A stretch of 43,232 bases of DNA from Nocardia sp. BSTN01 (GTDB lineage: Bacteria; Actinomycetota; Actinomycetes; Mycobacteriales; Mycobacteriaceae). The notes under the pieces were generated by a model, which saw only the letters and a list, made by a program, of their open reading frames with translations, did not search any database and was not told where the DNA came from. The translations under genes and the position numbers were made by a program. The stretch is taken from contig NZ_JADKYP010000054.1 of the NCBI RefSeq assembly GCF_015354405.1, positions 1-43,232 on the forward strand. The letters run 5' to 3'. Below are positions 1-7,378 of this stretch, one piece after another. The number at the start of each line of letters is the position of its first letter. The first letter of the stretch is position 1.

Positions 1-78
1 CAGAACGCCGAGCTCGACGAGCTCGCGGGGTCCGAATTGTTCTGCCGACGCCTTGTATCCCAGCTTGAGATCACTCAC
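1..78 (-). CDS. fgd: F420-dependent glucose-6-phosphate dehydrogenase, N-terminal fragment (cut by window edge)
   Basis: Only the first 26 codons lie inside the window, read leftward from a GTG at 78. They begin VSDLKLGYKASAEQFGPREL, nearly identical to the remembered start of mycobacterial FGD1 (MAELKLGYKASAEQF...). An AGGAG ribosome site lies 7 bases upstream of the GTG, at about 84-90, which fixes the start. FGD oxidises glucose-6-phosphate to 6-phosphogluconolactone while reducing coenzyme F420. It supplies F420H2 to cytoplasmic F420-dependent reductases and implies that the organism makes F420. The gene diverges from the HAD phosphatase across a 233-base gap. The identification rests on a short but characteristic stretch; the catalytic body is not visible. 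Confidence 0.85.
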   Translation of the reverse strand, partial: MSDLKLGYKASAEQFGPRELVELGVL

Positions 79-167
79 TGCGCCACTCCTGTTCGCCGTC
101 ACGTGCGTGCTTGGGCCGGCTCCCGGGTGGGAGACGACCGCGTCGACCGAGTGCAGCGCTGGACGGG

Positions 168-195
168 TGTCCCGAAATTCCTGTCCCGAAATTCC
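168..195. repeat. Perfect 14-bp tandem direct repeat in the fgd/HAD divergent promoter region
   Basis: TGTCCCGAAATTCC occurs twice head-to-tail with no spacer (168-181 and 182-195). It sits midway between the divergent fgd start (78) and HAD start (312). Its placement suggests a regulator binding site, but no cognate regulator is identified and the 14-bp period is not a whole helical turn. Confidence 0.7.
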
Positions 196-311
196 ACAGC
201 GCGGCAAGCTGCGGTCGCATTCGACCATAACCAGTGCGAATTCCGCGACCGCCGCGCGTACGCACCTACCGGAACATCACATCACCATCGGCAATAGCCC
301 ACAATTGGCTC

Positions 312-1112
312 GTGACTGCCGACAGTGAACCGATTCTGTCCTACCTGACCGATATGGACGGCGTGCTGGTGCACGAGGACCACCTCATCCCCGGCGCCGA
401 TGCGTTCCTGACGGAGCTGACCGAGCGGGAGATTCCGTACCTGGTCCTGACCAACAACTCCATCCGCACCCCGCGCGATCTCCAGGCCCGCCTGCTCCGG
501 ATCGGGCTGGACATCCCGGCGTCCTCGATCTGGACCTCGGCGACCGCCACGGCCACCTTCCTGAACGAGCAGCGTCCCGGCGGCACGGCGTACGTGGTCG
601 GCGAATCGGGGTTGACGACCGCCCTGCACGAGATCGGCTACGTGCTGACCGACAGCGATCCGGATTACGTCGTCCTCGGCGAGACGCGGACCTATTCGTT
701 CGAGGCGATCACCACCGCGATCCGGCTGGTCGAGCGCGGTGCCCGGTTCATCGCCACCAATCCCGACCCGACCGGGCCCTCGCGCGAGGGCGTGCTGCCC
801 GCGACGGGTTCGGTGGCCGCGCTGATCACCCGGGCCACCGGGCGCGACCCGTACTACGTCGGGAAGCCGAATCCGCTGATGATGCGCTCGGCGCTGCGCC
901 AGATCGGCGCGCATTCGCAGTCGGCGGTGATGATCGGCGACCGGATGGACACCGATGTGATCGCCGGACTCGAGGCGGGCATGCGCACGGTCCTGGTGAC
1001 CTCGGGAATCTCGACCCGGGCATCGGTGGAACAGTTCCCGTACCGGCCGACGGTGGTGATCGATTCGGTGGCCGATCTCGTGGGACGCACCGGCAATCCC
1101 TTCGCGGCCTGA
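312..1112 (+). CDS. HAD-IIA family sugar-phosphatase-like hydrolase
   Basis: This is a 266-residue HAD-superfamily phosphatase of the NagD/IIA subfamily, a cytoplasmic Mg-dependent phosphohydrolase of small phosphorylated metabolites. Motif I is DMDGVL (D14 nucleophile, D16 acid), motif II is LTNNS near residue 47, and motif III/IV is VGKPNP followed by GDRMDTDV. The C1-type order with the cap between motifs II and III fits class IIA, and the length is normal. I prefer the GTG at 312 over an upstream in-frame ATG at 234, because homology begins at the residues just before motif I and the upstream 26 codons are arginine/proline-rich with no family resemblance. A CACAAT element six bases before the GTG (300-305) would give a leaderless mRNA. 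The substrate cannot be read from sequence. Confidence 0.88.
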   Translation: MTADSEPILSYLTDMDGVLVHEDHLIPGADAFLTELTEREIPYLVLTNNSIRTPRDLQARLLRIGLDIPASSIWTSATATATFLNEQRPGGTAYVVGESGLTTALHEIGYVLTDSDPDYVVLGETRTYSFEAITTAIRLVERGARFIATNPDPTGPSREGVLPATGSVAALITRATGRDPYYVGKPNPLMMRSALRQIGAHSQSAVMIGDRMDTDVIAGLEAGMRTVLVTSGISTRASVEQFPYRPTVVIDSVADLVGRTGNPFAA

Positions 1113-1114
1113 GC

Positions 1115-1160
1115 GGAAAGTCCGGGCGGCGCACCGGATGTACGCCGGCACAGGACTTCC
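1115..1160. terminator. Candidate bidirectional terminator hairpin between convergent genes
   Basis: GGAAAGTCC (1115-1123) pairs with GGACTTCC (1153-1160) with one bulged A. An inner CGGC/GCCG pair lies within the loop. The hairpin sits between the HAD stop (1112) and the MarR stop (1173), where a two-way terminator is expected. There is no T-tract, as is common in actinobacteria. Confidence 0.4.
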
Positions 1161-1172
1161 CGGCGGATCCCA

Positions 1173-1640
1173 TCAGTCCGGACTTACGCCGCGATCCCCG
1201 GATTCCAGTGCCTCCAGCGCAGCCGACAGATCGCCCAGCGCATCCACCACTTCGGCGAACCGCTGCGGACCCAATTGTCGCGCAAGCTGTTTCGCCATGA
1301 CGGCATGTTTCGGGGTGATCCGGCGGACGGCGGCGTAACCCGCATCGGTGATCGCCACCAGCTTCGCGCGGCGATGCGACGGATTCGGCCGGTATTCGGC
1401 CAACCCCTTGCCCACCAGCAGGTCCGCGATGCGCTGCACGCTCTGGCGGGTGATGCCCATCTCGCGCGCGATCCCCGATACCGGCAGCGGTTCGTGCAGC
1501 ACCGCGCCCAGCACCTGCCACCAGGCCGCGGTGATCTCCGCCGGTTTCGCCAGTTCCTCTGCGATCGTGAGGAATTGGCCGTTCAGCTTGAAGGTCGTGA
1601 TGGCCGCCGCGGAGAACAGTTCGGCGTCACCGCGGCTCAT
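1173..1640 (-). CDS. MarR-family transcriptional regulator
   Basis: A 155-residue winged-helix regulator of the usual MarR length. The DNA-binding core is visible at about residues 50-95: VSGIAREMGITRQSVQRIADLL, then GLAEYRPNPSHRRAKLVAIT, the typical recognition helix and beta wing. Flanking helices would form the dimer interface. The ATG at 1640 overlaps the stop of the upstream DJ-1 gene (ATGA), so the two are translationally coupled in one operon. MarR proteins usually repress their own operon and release DNA on binding a small ligand. A 36-bp dyad over the operon's first start codon (2263-2298) is the obvious candidate operator. The ligand is unknown. Confidence 0.9.
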   Translation of the reverse strand: MSRGDAELFSAAAITTFKLNGQFLTIAEELAKPAEITAAWWQVLGAVLHEPLPVSGIAREMGITRQSVQRIADLLVGKGLAEYRPNPSHRRAKLVAITDAGYAAVRRITPKHAVMAKQLARQLGPQRFAEVVDALGDLSAALEALESGDRGVSPD

Positions 1641-2263
1641 GCCGGCTCGACCGCCGCGGCCCGCAGGGCGAAGAACCCGCTCGGATCCCGGTCCGCGTAG
1701 AGCCGATACCAGGCGTCCAGGACGGCCGGCTCGAACAGATCCAGCCGCGCGAAGATATGGCGCGCGAAGTCGATCGGCGCGATGCCACTCGCGGTGATCA
1801 GATCGCCGTCGGTCACGGCCGGTTCGTCCACATAGTGTGCCGCTCCCGAATATCCGGTCGAGGCAAGGTTTTCCGGGGCGTTGCCGGTGTGCGGCCGAGC
1901 ATCGAGCAGGCCCTGTTTCGCCAGTCCGTAGGTCGCGCCGCAGATCGCCGCGACCGGTACGCCGGCCGTCAGGAAGTCCGCTGCCGCCTGGGCGAACGGC
2001 GTGAGTTGCCCGTCCTCCCAGATGTCGGCGCCGGGCAGGATCAGCATCGCGCTGTCGGCCGGGGAGAGCTGCTCCAGAGTCAGATCGGGAAGCACGCGCA
2101 GCCCGCCCATCGAGGTGACCGGCTCGAGGGTGGCGCCGACGGTGCGGATCCGCAGGCTTCCCGATTCGCGCTGCATCAGTGGGCGATTGATACCGGCCGT
2201 GACGTAGCTCGGCTCCCAATCCGCGAACGTGTCGTACACCGCCACATGAACCGTTTCAGCCAT
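1637..2263 (-). CDS. DJ-1/PfpI family (class I glutamine amidotransferase-like) protein
   Basis: A 208-residue DJ-1/PfpI-fold protein. The nucleophile-elbow cysteine is C108 in AAICGATYGLA, and an early acidic region (DTFADWEPSYV, residues 11-21) matches family members annotated as type 1 glutamine amidotransferase-like. These include chaperones, glyoxalases, isonitrile hydratases and proteases, so the reaction is open. It is the first gene of a two-gene operon with the MarR regulator, overlapping it by four bases. The ATG at 2263 lies inside the right arm of the operator dyad, and I see no Shine-Dalgarno sequence, so the transcript may be leaderless. Repression by the downstream MarR would block the promoter and the start codon region together. 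Confidence 0.87.
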   Translation of the reverse strand: MAETVHVAVYDTFADWEPSYVTAGINRPLMQRESGSLRIRTVGATLEPVTSMGGLRVLPDLTLEQLSPADSAMLILPGADIWEDGQLTPFAQAAADFLTAGVPVAAICGATYGLAKQGLLDARPHTGNAPENLASTGYSGAAHYVDEPAVTDGDLITASGIAPIDFARHIFARLDLFEPAVLDAWYRLYADRDPSGFFALRAAAVEPA

Positions 2264-2298
2264 GACAGTATGCTGTCATAATTGACAGCATACTGTCA
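2263..2298. promoter_or_regulatory. Twin-dyad operator overlapping the DJ-1 start codon
   Basis: TGACAGTATGCTGTCA (2263-2278) and TGACAGCATACTGTCA (2283-2298) are exact reverse complements of each other, separated by TAAT. Each is itself nearly palindromic (TGACAG...CTGTCA). The left copy includes the DJ-1 initiation codon. On the minus strand the right copy creates a TTGACA -35-like hexamer. This is the pattern expected for two MarR dimers binding an autoregulated promoter; the cognate protein is inferred to be the MarR at 1173-1640. Confidence 0.85.
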
Positions 2299-2313
2299 AC
2301 GGCTTTCGCTGGC

Positions 2314-3528
2314 TCAGCTCAGCGCCTGCTCCAGATCGCCGAGCAGATCCTCCACATCCTCGAGTCCGATCGAAATGCGCAGCACCCCGTCGGTGAGCCC
2401 CACGGCCGCACGCCCTTCGGCACCCATCGCCCGATGCGTGGTGGTCGCCGGATGCGTGATCAGAGTCTTCGCGTCACCGAGGTTGTTGGAGATGTCGACG
2501 ATGCGCAGCCGGTTCAGCACCTCGAAGGCGCGCTTCTTGCCCTCGTCGGCGCCGGCCGCGAGTTCGAAGGTCACCACGGTGCCGCCGCCGGACATCTGCG
2601 AGGTCGCCAGCTCGTGCTGCGGATGCGAGGCGAGGAACGGGTACTTCGTCCAGGCCACGCCCGGATGCCGTTCCAGGAACTCGGCGACGGCCAGCGCGGA
2701 CTGCGCCGACTGCCGCACCCGCAGCGGCATCGTCTCCAGACCCTTCAACAGGGTCCAGGCGTTGAACGGGCTCAGCGCCGGACCGGTGTGGCGCATCAGA
2801 TTCTTGACGGGCCCGTCGATGTAGTCGCTCGTGCCCAGGATCGCACCGCCGAGCACCCGGCCTTGACCGTCGATGTGCTTGGTGCCGGAATACACCACCA
2901 CATCGGCGCCGAGGTCGAGGCTGCGCTGCAACAGCGGCGTCGCGAACACGTTGTCCAGCACGACCTTCGCACCGGCGGCATGGGCCAGCTCGGTCACCCG
3001 CCGCACGTCGACGAGGGTCTGCATCGGATTCGAGGGGGTCTCGAAGAACACCGCGGCCGTCGGCTGCGCGAGCGCGCGCTCCCACTGGTCGAGGTCCTCA
3101 CCGTCGACGAAGACGGTCTCCACGCCCCAGCGCGGCAGGATCTCGTTGCACACCACGAAACAGGATCCGAACAGGCTGCGCGCGGCCACCAGCCGATCGC
3201 CCTGCCCGAGCAGCGCGGCCAGCGCGGTGAACACCGCGGACATCCCGCTGGCGGTGGCGAAACACGCCTCGGCGCCCTCGAGCAGCCGCATCCGCTCCTC
3301 GAACATCGCGACCGTCGGATTGCCGTAGCGCGAATAGACGAAATGCTCGATATCGCCGGTGAAGGCCGCTTCGGCCGCCTCCGCGCTCTCGTAGACGAAT
3401 CCGGACGACAGATACAGCGCCTCGGAGGTCTCCTCGAAACCGGAGCGGCGCAGCCCACCGCGCACGCCCAGGGTCGCCGGACCCACGCCCTCGGGCAGCG
3501 GCCGATCGAATGCACCGCCGGTGATCAT
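2314..3528 (-). CDS. metZ: O-succinylhomoserine sulfhydrylase
   Basis: A 404-residue PLP enzyme of the Cys/Met metabolism family. It combines O-succinylhomoserine with sulfide to make homocysteine for methionine and SAM synthesis. The PLP lysine is K217 in VVYSGTKHIDGQGR. The cofactor-binding stretches SRYGNP, TASGMSAVF and FETPSNP are all present, and the sequence closely parallels mycobacterial MetZ along its length. The ATG at 3528 is preceded by GTGGAGG; a longer ORF to 3618 adds 30 residues without homology. It lies 40 bases downstream of the rhodanese gene in the same direction and shares the SAM-IV riboswitch ahead of it, so high SAM should shut the operon down. Confidence 0.95.
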   Translation of the reverse strand: MITGGAFDRPLPEGVGPATLGVRGGLRRSGFEETSEALYLSSGFVYESAEAAEAAFTGDIEHFVYSRYGNPTVAMFEERMRLLEGAEACFATASGMSAVFTALAALLGQGDRLVAARSLFGSCFVVCNEILPRWGVETVFVDGEDLDQWERALAQPTAAVFFETPSNPMQTLVDVRRVTELAHAAGAKVVLDNVFATPLLQRSLDLGADVVVYSGTKHIDGQGRVLGGAILGTSDYIDGPVKNLMRHTGPALSPFNAWTLLKGLETMPLRVRQSAQSALAVAEFLERHPGVAWTKYPFLASHPQHELATSQMSGGGTVVTFELAAGADEGKKRAFEVLNRLRIVDISNNLGDAKTLITHPATTTHRAMGAEGRAAVGLTDGVLRISIGLEDVEDLLGDLEQALS

Positions 3529-3568
3529 GACTGCCTCCACGAAAAGAATCGCCGCACAACAGATCCGC

Positions 3569-3991
3569 TCACGACTGCCGCCACGGCAGACCGAGTGCGC
3601 GCCATCCGGCGCCACCACGATGCCCCTCGGCGTCCAGCGGACCCTCGAAACCCTCGAGCACGTTGTAGGAGGGCGCGAAGCCGGCCGCTGTCGCCGCCGT
3701 CGCCGCGCCGATCGAACGCTGCCCGGACCGGCACAGGAAGATCACCGGGGCATCGCTGCCGCCCGCGCGATCGGCCAGCACCTGTTTCAACTGCTCCACG
3801 AACGCGGGATTGGGCGAGCCGGTGCCATCGACCCACTCGATGAGGGCGGTCGGCCGCTCGATCGAGGTGGTGTCGGGCACTCCGACGAATCGCCATTCGG
3901 CCTCGGTGCGCACATCCACCAACACCGCATCCGGATTGTCGCGCAACAACTCCCACGCCTGCCCGGGCGTGATGTCACCGGCGTAACTCAC
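3569..3991 (-). CDS. Rhodanese-like sulfurtransferase (Rv0390-like)
   Basis: A 140-residue single-domain rhodanese. The active-site loop is CRSGQRS at residues 87-93 with C87 as the persulfide-carrying cysteine; DVRTEAEW near residue 26 is the usual second signature. The start is a GTG at 3991 with AGGAGG nine bases upstream. It is the first gene after the SAM-IV riboswitch and is followed by metZ 40 bases later, the same order as remembered for Rv0390-Rv0391. A plausible role is delivering or handling sulfane sulfur for the sulfhydrylation step; that link is inference from the operon. Confidence 0.9.
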   Translation of the reverse strand: MSYAGDITPGQAWELLRDNPDAVLVDVRTEAEWRFVGVPDTTSIERPTALIEWVDGTGSPNPAFVEQLKQVLADRAGGSDAPVIFLCRSGQRSIGAATAATAAGFAPSYNVLEGFEGPLDAEGHRGGAGWRALGLPWRQS

Positions 3992-4009
3992 TTGTCGAAC
4001 CTCCTACGG

Positions 4010-4125
4010 AATCCGCACTTGCCGCGTCCGGTCGGACCGCGGCCAGGTCGTCACCCGGAGCACCCCACCGCGGAGGAGGGTTGCCGACCAGCGAGCCGGG
4101 GCTTACCGCTGGTACTCATGACCTG
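4010..4125 (-). promoter_or_regulatory. SAM-IV riboswitch
   Basis: Read on the minus strand, the leader runs CAGGTCATGAGTACCAGCG, then AAGCCCCGGCTCGCTGG, CGGCAACCCTCC, CCGCGGTGGGGTGC, TCCGGGTGACGACCTGG, a hairpin CGGTCCGACCG, and GGCAAGTGCGG. This reproduces the conserved core of the actinobacterial SAM-IV class: GGTCATGAG/TGACGACC closing stem, CCCCGG pseudoknot partner and GGCAACC internal loop. It ends about 20 bases before the rhodanese GTG, close to the AGGAGG ribosome site. SAM binding would reduce expression of the rhodanese-metZ operon. Confidence 0.92.
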
Positions 4126-4130
4126 AACCG

Positions 4131-4160
4131 AGAATGCCTGGTCACAGGCCCGATTGTCAA
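4131..4160 (-). promoter_or_regulatory. Promoter of the riboswitch-rhodanese-metZ operon
   Basis: A perfect TTGACA (4160-4155) is followed after 18 bases by CATTCT (4136-4131) on the minus strand. Transcription would start near 4124, exactly at the 5' edge of the SAM-IV aptamer, which supports both calls. The promoter sits immediately downstream of the stop codon of the preceding membrane-protein gene. Confidence 0.75.
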
Positions 4161-4177
4161 ACATGGACGGCGACGGC

Positions 4178-4648
4178 TCAGGGGTTGCCGCACACCAGCC
4201 AGGTGCCGTTCTCACGGCCGAAATTCCAGTTCGCCGCGGTCTTGTACCCGTCGATCTGGCTGGTCACCGAGGCCGTGGCGTGGTCGCCGTCGATGTGCAC
4301 CGCGTCGACTCCGGCGATCTCCACCTTCTTGCCGACGGAGCCGGCGCCCAGCGGCGACTTCTTCTCGTCGAAGCCCGCGCATTCGGTGGTCTTGCGCCGG
4401 TCGGCGTCGGAATCGCTTCTCGCCGTGGCGAAGTTGCGCGCGGCGATGGCGACCCGGTCCGGATCTGTGAGATTGTTCTCAGCCGGGCGGGTGACCCCGA
4501 GGATCACGACGGCGAGCACCGCGAGGACCGCGATGGCGGCGGCGATCAGGAACGGCTTCGCCGATCGCGTGGTATCGCGCTGATCGATCGAGGTAGCCGG
4601 ATCATCGCCCCGGGGGTCGCTCCGGCCGGCCGGATCGCTGTCACTCAT
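4178..4648 (-). CDS. Small single-pass membrane protein with Cys-paired extracytoplasmic domain (Rv0361 C-terminus-like)
   Basis: A 156-residue protein with an acidic/polar cytoplasmic start, one membrane helix at about residues 32-51, then an exported domain of about 100 residues. The exported part resembles the C-terminal domain of the large repeat protein at 19821-22511. Both carry an AGVDxVxIxGDxA core and end in a GxWxVC motif with a second cysteine upstream (C90 and C153 here), suggesting one disulfide. The domain looks like the DUF4878/NTF2-like lipoprotein group, which has no defined activity. The ATG at 4648 has a GATGAT element six bases before it and no ribosome site, consistent with a leaderless mRNA. 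The function is unknown. Confidence 0.82.
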   Translation of the reverse strand: MSDSDPAGRSDPRGDDPATSIDQRDTTRSAKPFLIAAAIAVLAVLAVVILGVTRPAENNLTDPDRVAIAARNFATARSDSDADRRKTTECAGFDEKKSPLGAGSVGKKVEIAGVDAVHIDGDHATASVTSQIDGYKTAANWNFGRENGTWLVCGNP

Positions 4649-4844
4649 GGTGCGATCATCCCCGGTGGGCCGAAGTGTCGAAGATCACGCCCGCATTTTC
4701 GCGCGGATACCGGGAATAGCGGCGGTGTGTGCCACCGATAGAATCACCAGAACTCCGGCCACATCCGGTGCACGGATCGGGAGAGCTCCGCGCGGCAACG
4801 AGGCAGCATCGGCGGAGCAGTCGGGCAGGGGCCCGGCCCGCACG

Positions 4845-4863
4845 TCAACTTAGCCTAAGCTAA
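4845..4863. promoter_or_regulatory. IdeR/DtxR-type iron box
   Basis: On the minus strand the site reads TTAGCTTAGGCTAAGTTGA. It matches 15 of 19 positions of the mycobacterial IdeR consensus TTAGGTTAGSCTAACCTAA, including the central TTAGGCTAA. It lies about 50 bases upstream of the ferredoxin reductase start, where an iron-loaded repressor would block transcription. Confidence 0.75.
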
Positions 4864-4912
4864 GAAGGACGGCTGACAAGACGAGAGTTTTCGACCAAAG
4901 GTGCGCGTAGAA

Positions 4913-6316
4913 ATGACCGAACACGCTGGAACGAAGAGCGGCGCGGGCGACCGCCCACTGCGCATCGCGATCGTCGGTGCCGGACCGGCCGGAATCTACG
5001 CCGCCGACGCGCTGATGAAGTCCGAGGTCGAGGCGAGTATCGACCTCTACGAACGCATGCCGGCCCCGTTCGGTCTCATCCGCTACGGCGTCGCGCCCGA
5101 CCACCCGCGCATCAAGGGCATCATCACCGCCCTGCACAAGGTCCTCGACAAGCCGCAGGTCCGCCTGCTCGGCAACATCGACTACGGCAGCGACATCGAC
5201 CTCGAGGATCTGCGTCGCTTCTACGACGCGGTGATCTTCTCCACCGGCGCCAACGCCGACCGCGCCCTGGGCGTCCCGGGTATCGAACTCGACGGCAGCT
5301 ACGGCGCCGCGGACTTCGTGTCCTGGTACGACGGTCACCCGGACGTGCCGCGCACCTGGCCGCTGGACGCGGAGAAGGTCGCCGTCCTCGGTGTCGGCAA
5401 TGTGGCGCTCGACGTGGCCCGCGTGCTCGCCAAGACCGGTGACGAACTGCTGCCGACCGAGATCCCGCCGAACGTCTACGAGGGCCTGCGCAACAACAAG
5501 GCGCTCGAGGTGCACGTCTTCGGCCGCCGCGGTCCGGCCCAGGCCAAGTTCACCCCGCTGGAGCTGCGCGAACTCGACCACTCGCCGACCATCGAGGTCA
5601 TCGTCGATCCGGAGGACATCGACTACGACGAGGGCTCCGAGGCCGCGCGCCGCCACTCCAAGCAGGTCGACATGGTCTGCAACACCCTCGAGCAGTGGGC
5701 CATCCGCGATGTCGGTGACCGCCCGCACAAGCTGTTCCTGCACTTCTTCGAATCCCCGGCCGAACTGATCGGCGAGGACGGCAAGGTGGTCGGCCTGCGC
5801 ACCGAGCGCACCACTCTGGACGGCACCGGAAACGTCAAGGGCACCGGGACCTTCAAGGACTGGGATGTCCAGGCGGTCTACCGCGCTGTCGGCTACCTGT
5901 CGCAGAACATCCCGCAGCTGCCGTTCGACGACCAGGCCGGCACCGTGCCCAACGAGGCCGGACGCGTCCTGGTCGACGAGAGCGCCGACGGCGGGGCCCG
6001 CTACCTGCCGCAGACCTACGTCACCGGCTGGATCAAGCGCGGTCCGGTCGGCCTGATCGGCCACACCAAGGGCGATGCCAACGAGACCATCGCCTGCCTG
6101 CTCGATGACGCCGCCTCCTTCACCCCGGCCGCCGAACCCGATCCCGAGGCCGTGACGACGTTCCTCGAGGAGAAGGGCATTCCGTTCACCACCTGGGCCG
6201 GCTGGTACCGCCTCGACGCCCACGAGCGGTCGCTCGGCGAGCCCGAAGGCCGCGAGCGGGTCAAGGTCGTCGAACGCGAGGACATGCTGCGCGCCAGCGA
6301 GCCGCACAAGGTCTGA
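4913..6316 (+). CDS. FprA-like ferredoxin/flavodoxin-NADP+ reductase (FAD)
   Basis: A 467-residue flavoprotein of the adrenodoxin-reductase/FprA type, which passes electrons between NADPH and ferredoxins that serve P450s, Fe-S or haem enzymes. The FAD site is VGAGPAGIYAADAL near residues 23-36. Other family blocks are RYGVAPDHPRIK, the NADP Rossmann motif GVGNVALDVARVL, FGRRGPAQAKFTPLELREL and GWIKRGPVGLIGHTKGDA near the end. Length is typical. An in-frame GTG at 4901 gives four more residues; I prefer the ATG at 4913, with AAAGG upstream. The iron box ahead of it predicts induction under iron starvation, a notable setting for this family. It may supply reductant to an iron-release or siderophore-related step; that is inference. 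Confidence 0.9.
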   Translation: MTEHAGTKSGAGDRPLRIAIVGAGPAGIYAADALMKSEVEASIDLYERMPAPFGLIRYGVAPDHPRIKGIITALHKVLDKPQVRLLGNIDYGSDIDLEDLRRFYDAVIFSTGANADRALGVPGIELDGSYGAADFVSWYDGHPDVPRTWPLDAEKVAVLGVGNVALDVARVLAKTGDELLPTEIPPNVYEGLRNNKALEVHVFGRRGPAQAKFTPLELRELDHSPTIEVIVDPEDIDYDEGSEAARRHSKQVDMVCNTLEQWAIRDVGDRPHKLFLHFFESPAELIGEDGKVVGLRTERTTLDGTGNVKGTGTFKDWDVQAVYRAVGYLSQNIPQLPFDDQAGTVPNEAGRVLVDESADGGARYLPQTYVTGWIKRGPVGLIGHTKGDANETIACLLDDAASFTPAAEPDPEAVTTFLEEKGIPFTTWAGWYRLDAHERSLGEPEGRERVKVVEREDMLRASEPHKV

Positions 6317-6365
6317 ACACCACGCCGGATCCGCATTCGTCACCGACCTGAGGCATGCTGATCAC

Positions 6366-7268
6366 GTGTTCGATTCACACGTTCACATCATCGACCCGCG
6401 GTTTCCGCTGGTCGAGAATCAGGGCTACCTGCCGGAGCCGTACACCATCGGCGACTATCGAAAGCGCATGGCGCACTTCGATGTCGACGGTGGTGCGGTG
6501 GTGAGTGCGTCCTTCCAGGGCACCGACTCCACGTTCATGGTCGCCGCGCTGGCCGAACTCGGGCCGAACTGGGTCGGCGTGATCAATCTGCCCTCGGACG
6601 TCACCGACGAGCAGATCATCGAACTGGACCGGGCCGGAGTGCGGGCGATCCGGTTCAACCTCAAGCGCGCCGCGGTCGACATCGTCACGCTGACCATGCA
6701 GGCCGTGCGCGCCTACGAACTCGCCGGATGGCATGTCGAGCTCTACATCGACGGATCCATGCTGGGCTCGCTGGAACCGGTCATCTCCAAACTGCCGGCG
6801 CTGAGCATCGACCATATGGGCATGTCCGACGAGTGCCTGCCCTATCTGCTGAATCTGGTGGATCGCGGGGCCCGGGTGAAGGCCTCCGGGTTCGGGCGGG
6901 TGTCGATGGATGTGGAATCGGCGATGCGGCGGGTGCACGCGGTGAATCCGGGTGCGCTGATGTTCGGTTCCGATCTGCCGGGCAACCGGGCCGGGCGGCC
7001 GTTCCGCGATGCCGATATCGAGATCATCGGCCGGGCCGTCGGCGCCGATATGTACCGGGTGCTGGAGGACAACGCCCGCGCCTGCTACCGGCTGCCGGTG
7101 AAGGTGCGCTCGGCCGAGGATCCGGTGCCGACGCTGCCGATTCCGCGCGCCGAACCGCCGACGCTGCGGCTGCGCCGCTCGGAACTTCCCCAGCCGCCGA
7201 ATCGCCGTCAACCACCGGACCACAACCAGCCGCCGGACCGGACCCGACCGCTGCGGATCATCGAATAA
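6366..7268 (+). CDS. Amidohydrolase family (TIM-barrel) protein
   Basis: A 300-residue metal-dependent amidohydrolase of the amidohydrolase-2/dicarboxylate-lactonase type. The metal-binding HxH is in FDSHVHIID at residues 2-10. Other family features are SIDHMGM near residue 145 and MFGSDLPGNRAGRPF near residue 199, whose aspartate is the usual late catalytic residue. The last 45 residues are a Pro/Arg-rich tail (QPPNRRQPPDHNQPP) outside the barrel, which is unusual and may be disordered. The start is a GTG at 6366 with a CATGCT -10-like element six bases before it and no ribosome site. The substrate is unknown; relatives hydrolyse lactones or decarboxylate aromatic acids. Confidence 0.85.
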   Translation: MFDSHVHIIDPRFPLVENQGYLPEPYTIGDYRKRMAHFDVDGGAVVSASFQGTDSTFMVAALAELGPNWVGVINLPSDVTDEQIIELDRAGVRAIRFNLKRAAVDIVTLTMQAVRAYELAGWHVELYIDGSMLGSLEPVISKLPALSIDHMGMSDECLPYLLNLVDRGARVKASGFGRVSMDVESAMRRVHAVNPGALMFGSDLPGNRAGRPFRDADIEIIGRAVGADMYRVLEDNARACYRLPVKVRSAEDPVPTLPIPRAEPPTLRLRRSELPQPPNRRQPPDHNQPPDRTRPLRIIE

Positions 7269-7378
7269 CCGCCTACACCGCACCCGGATGCCGTGCGTCA
7301 CATCCACCGCTTATTGTCGTAGTGTCAACACCGGCGCGCGCCGCCGGTCGCAGGATCGACGACGAACCGAGGTAGGGC

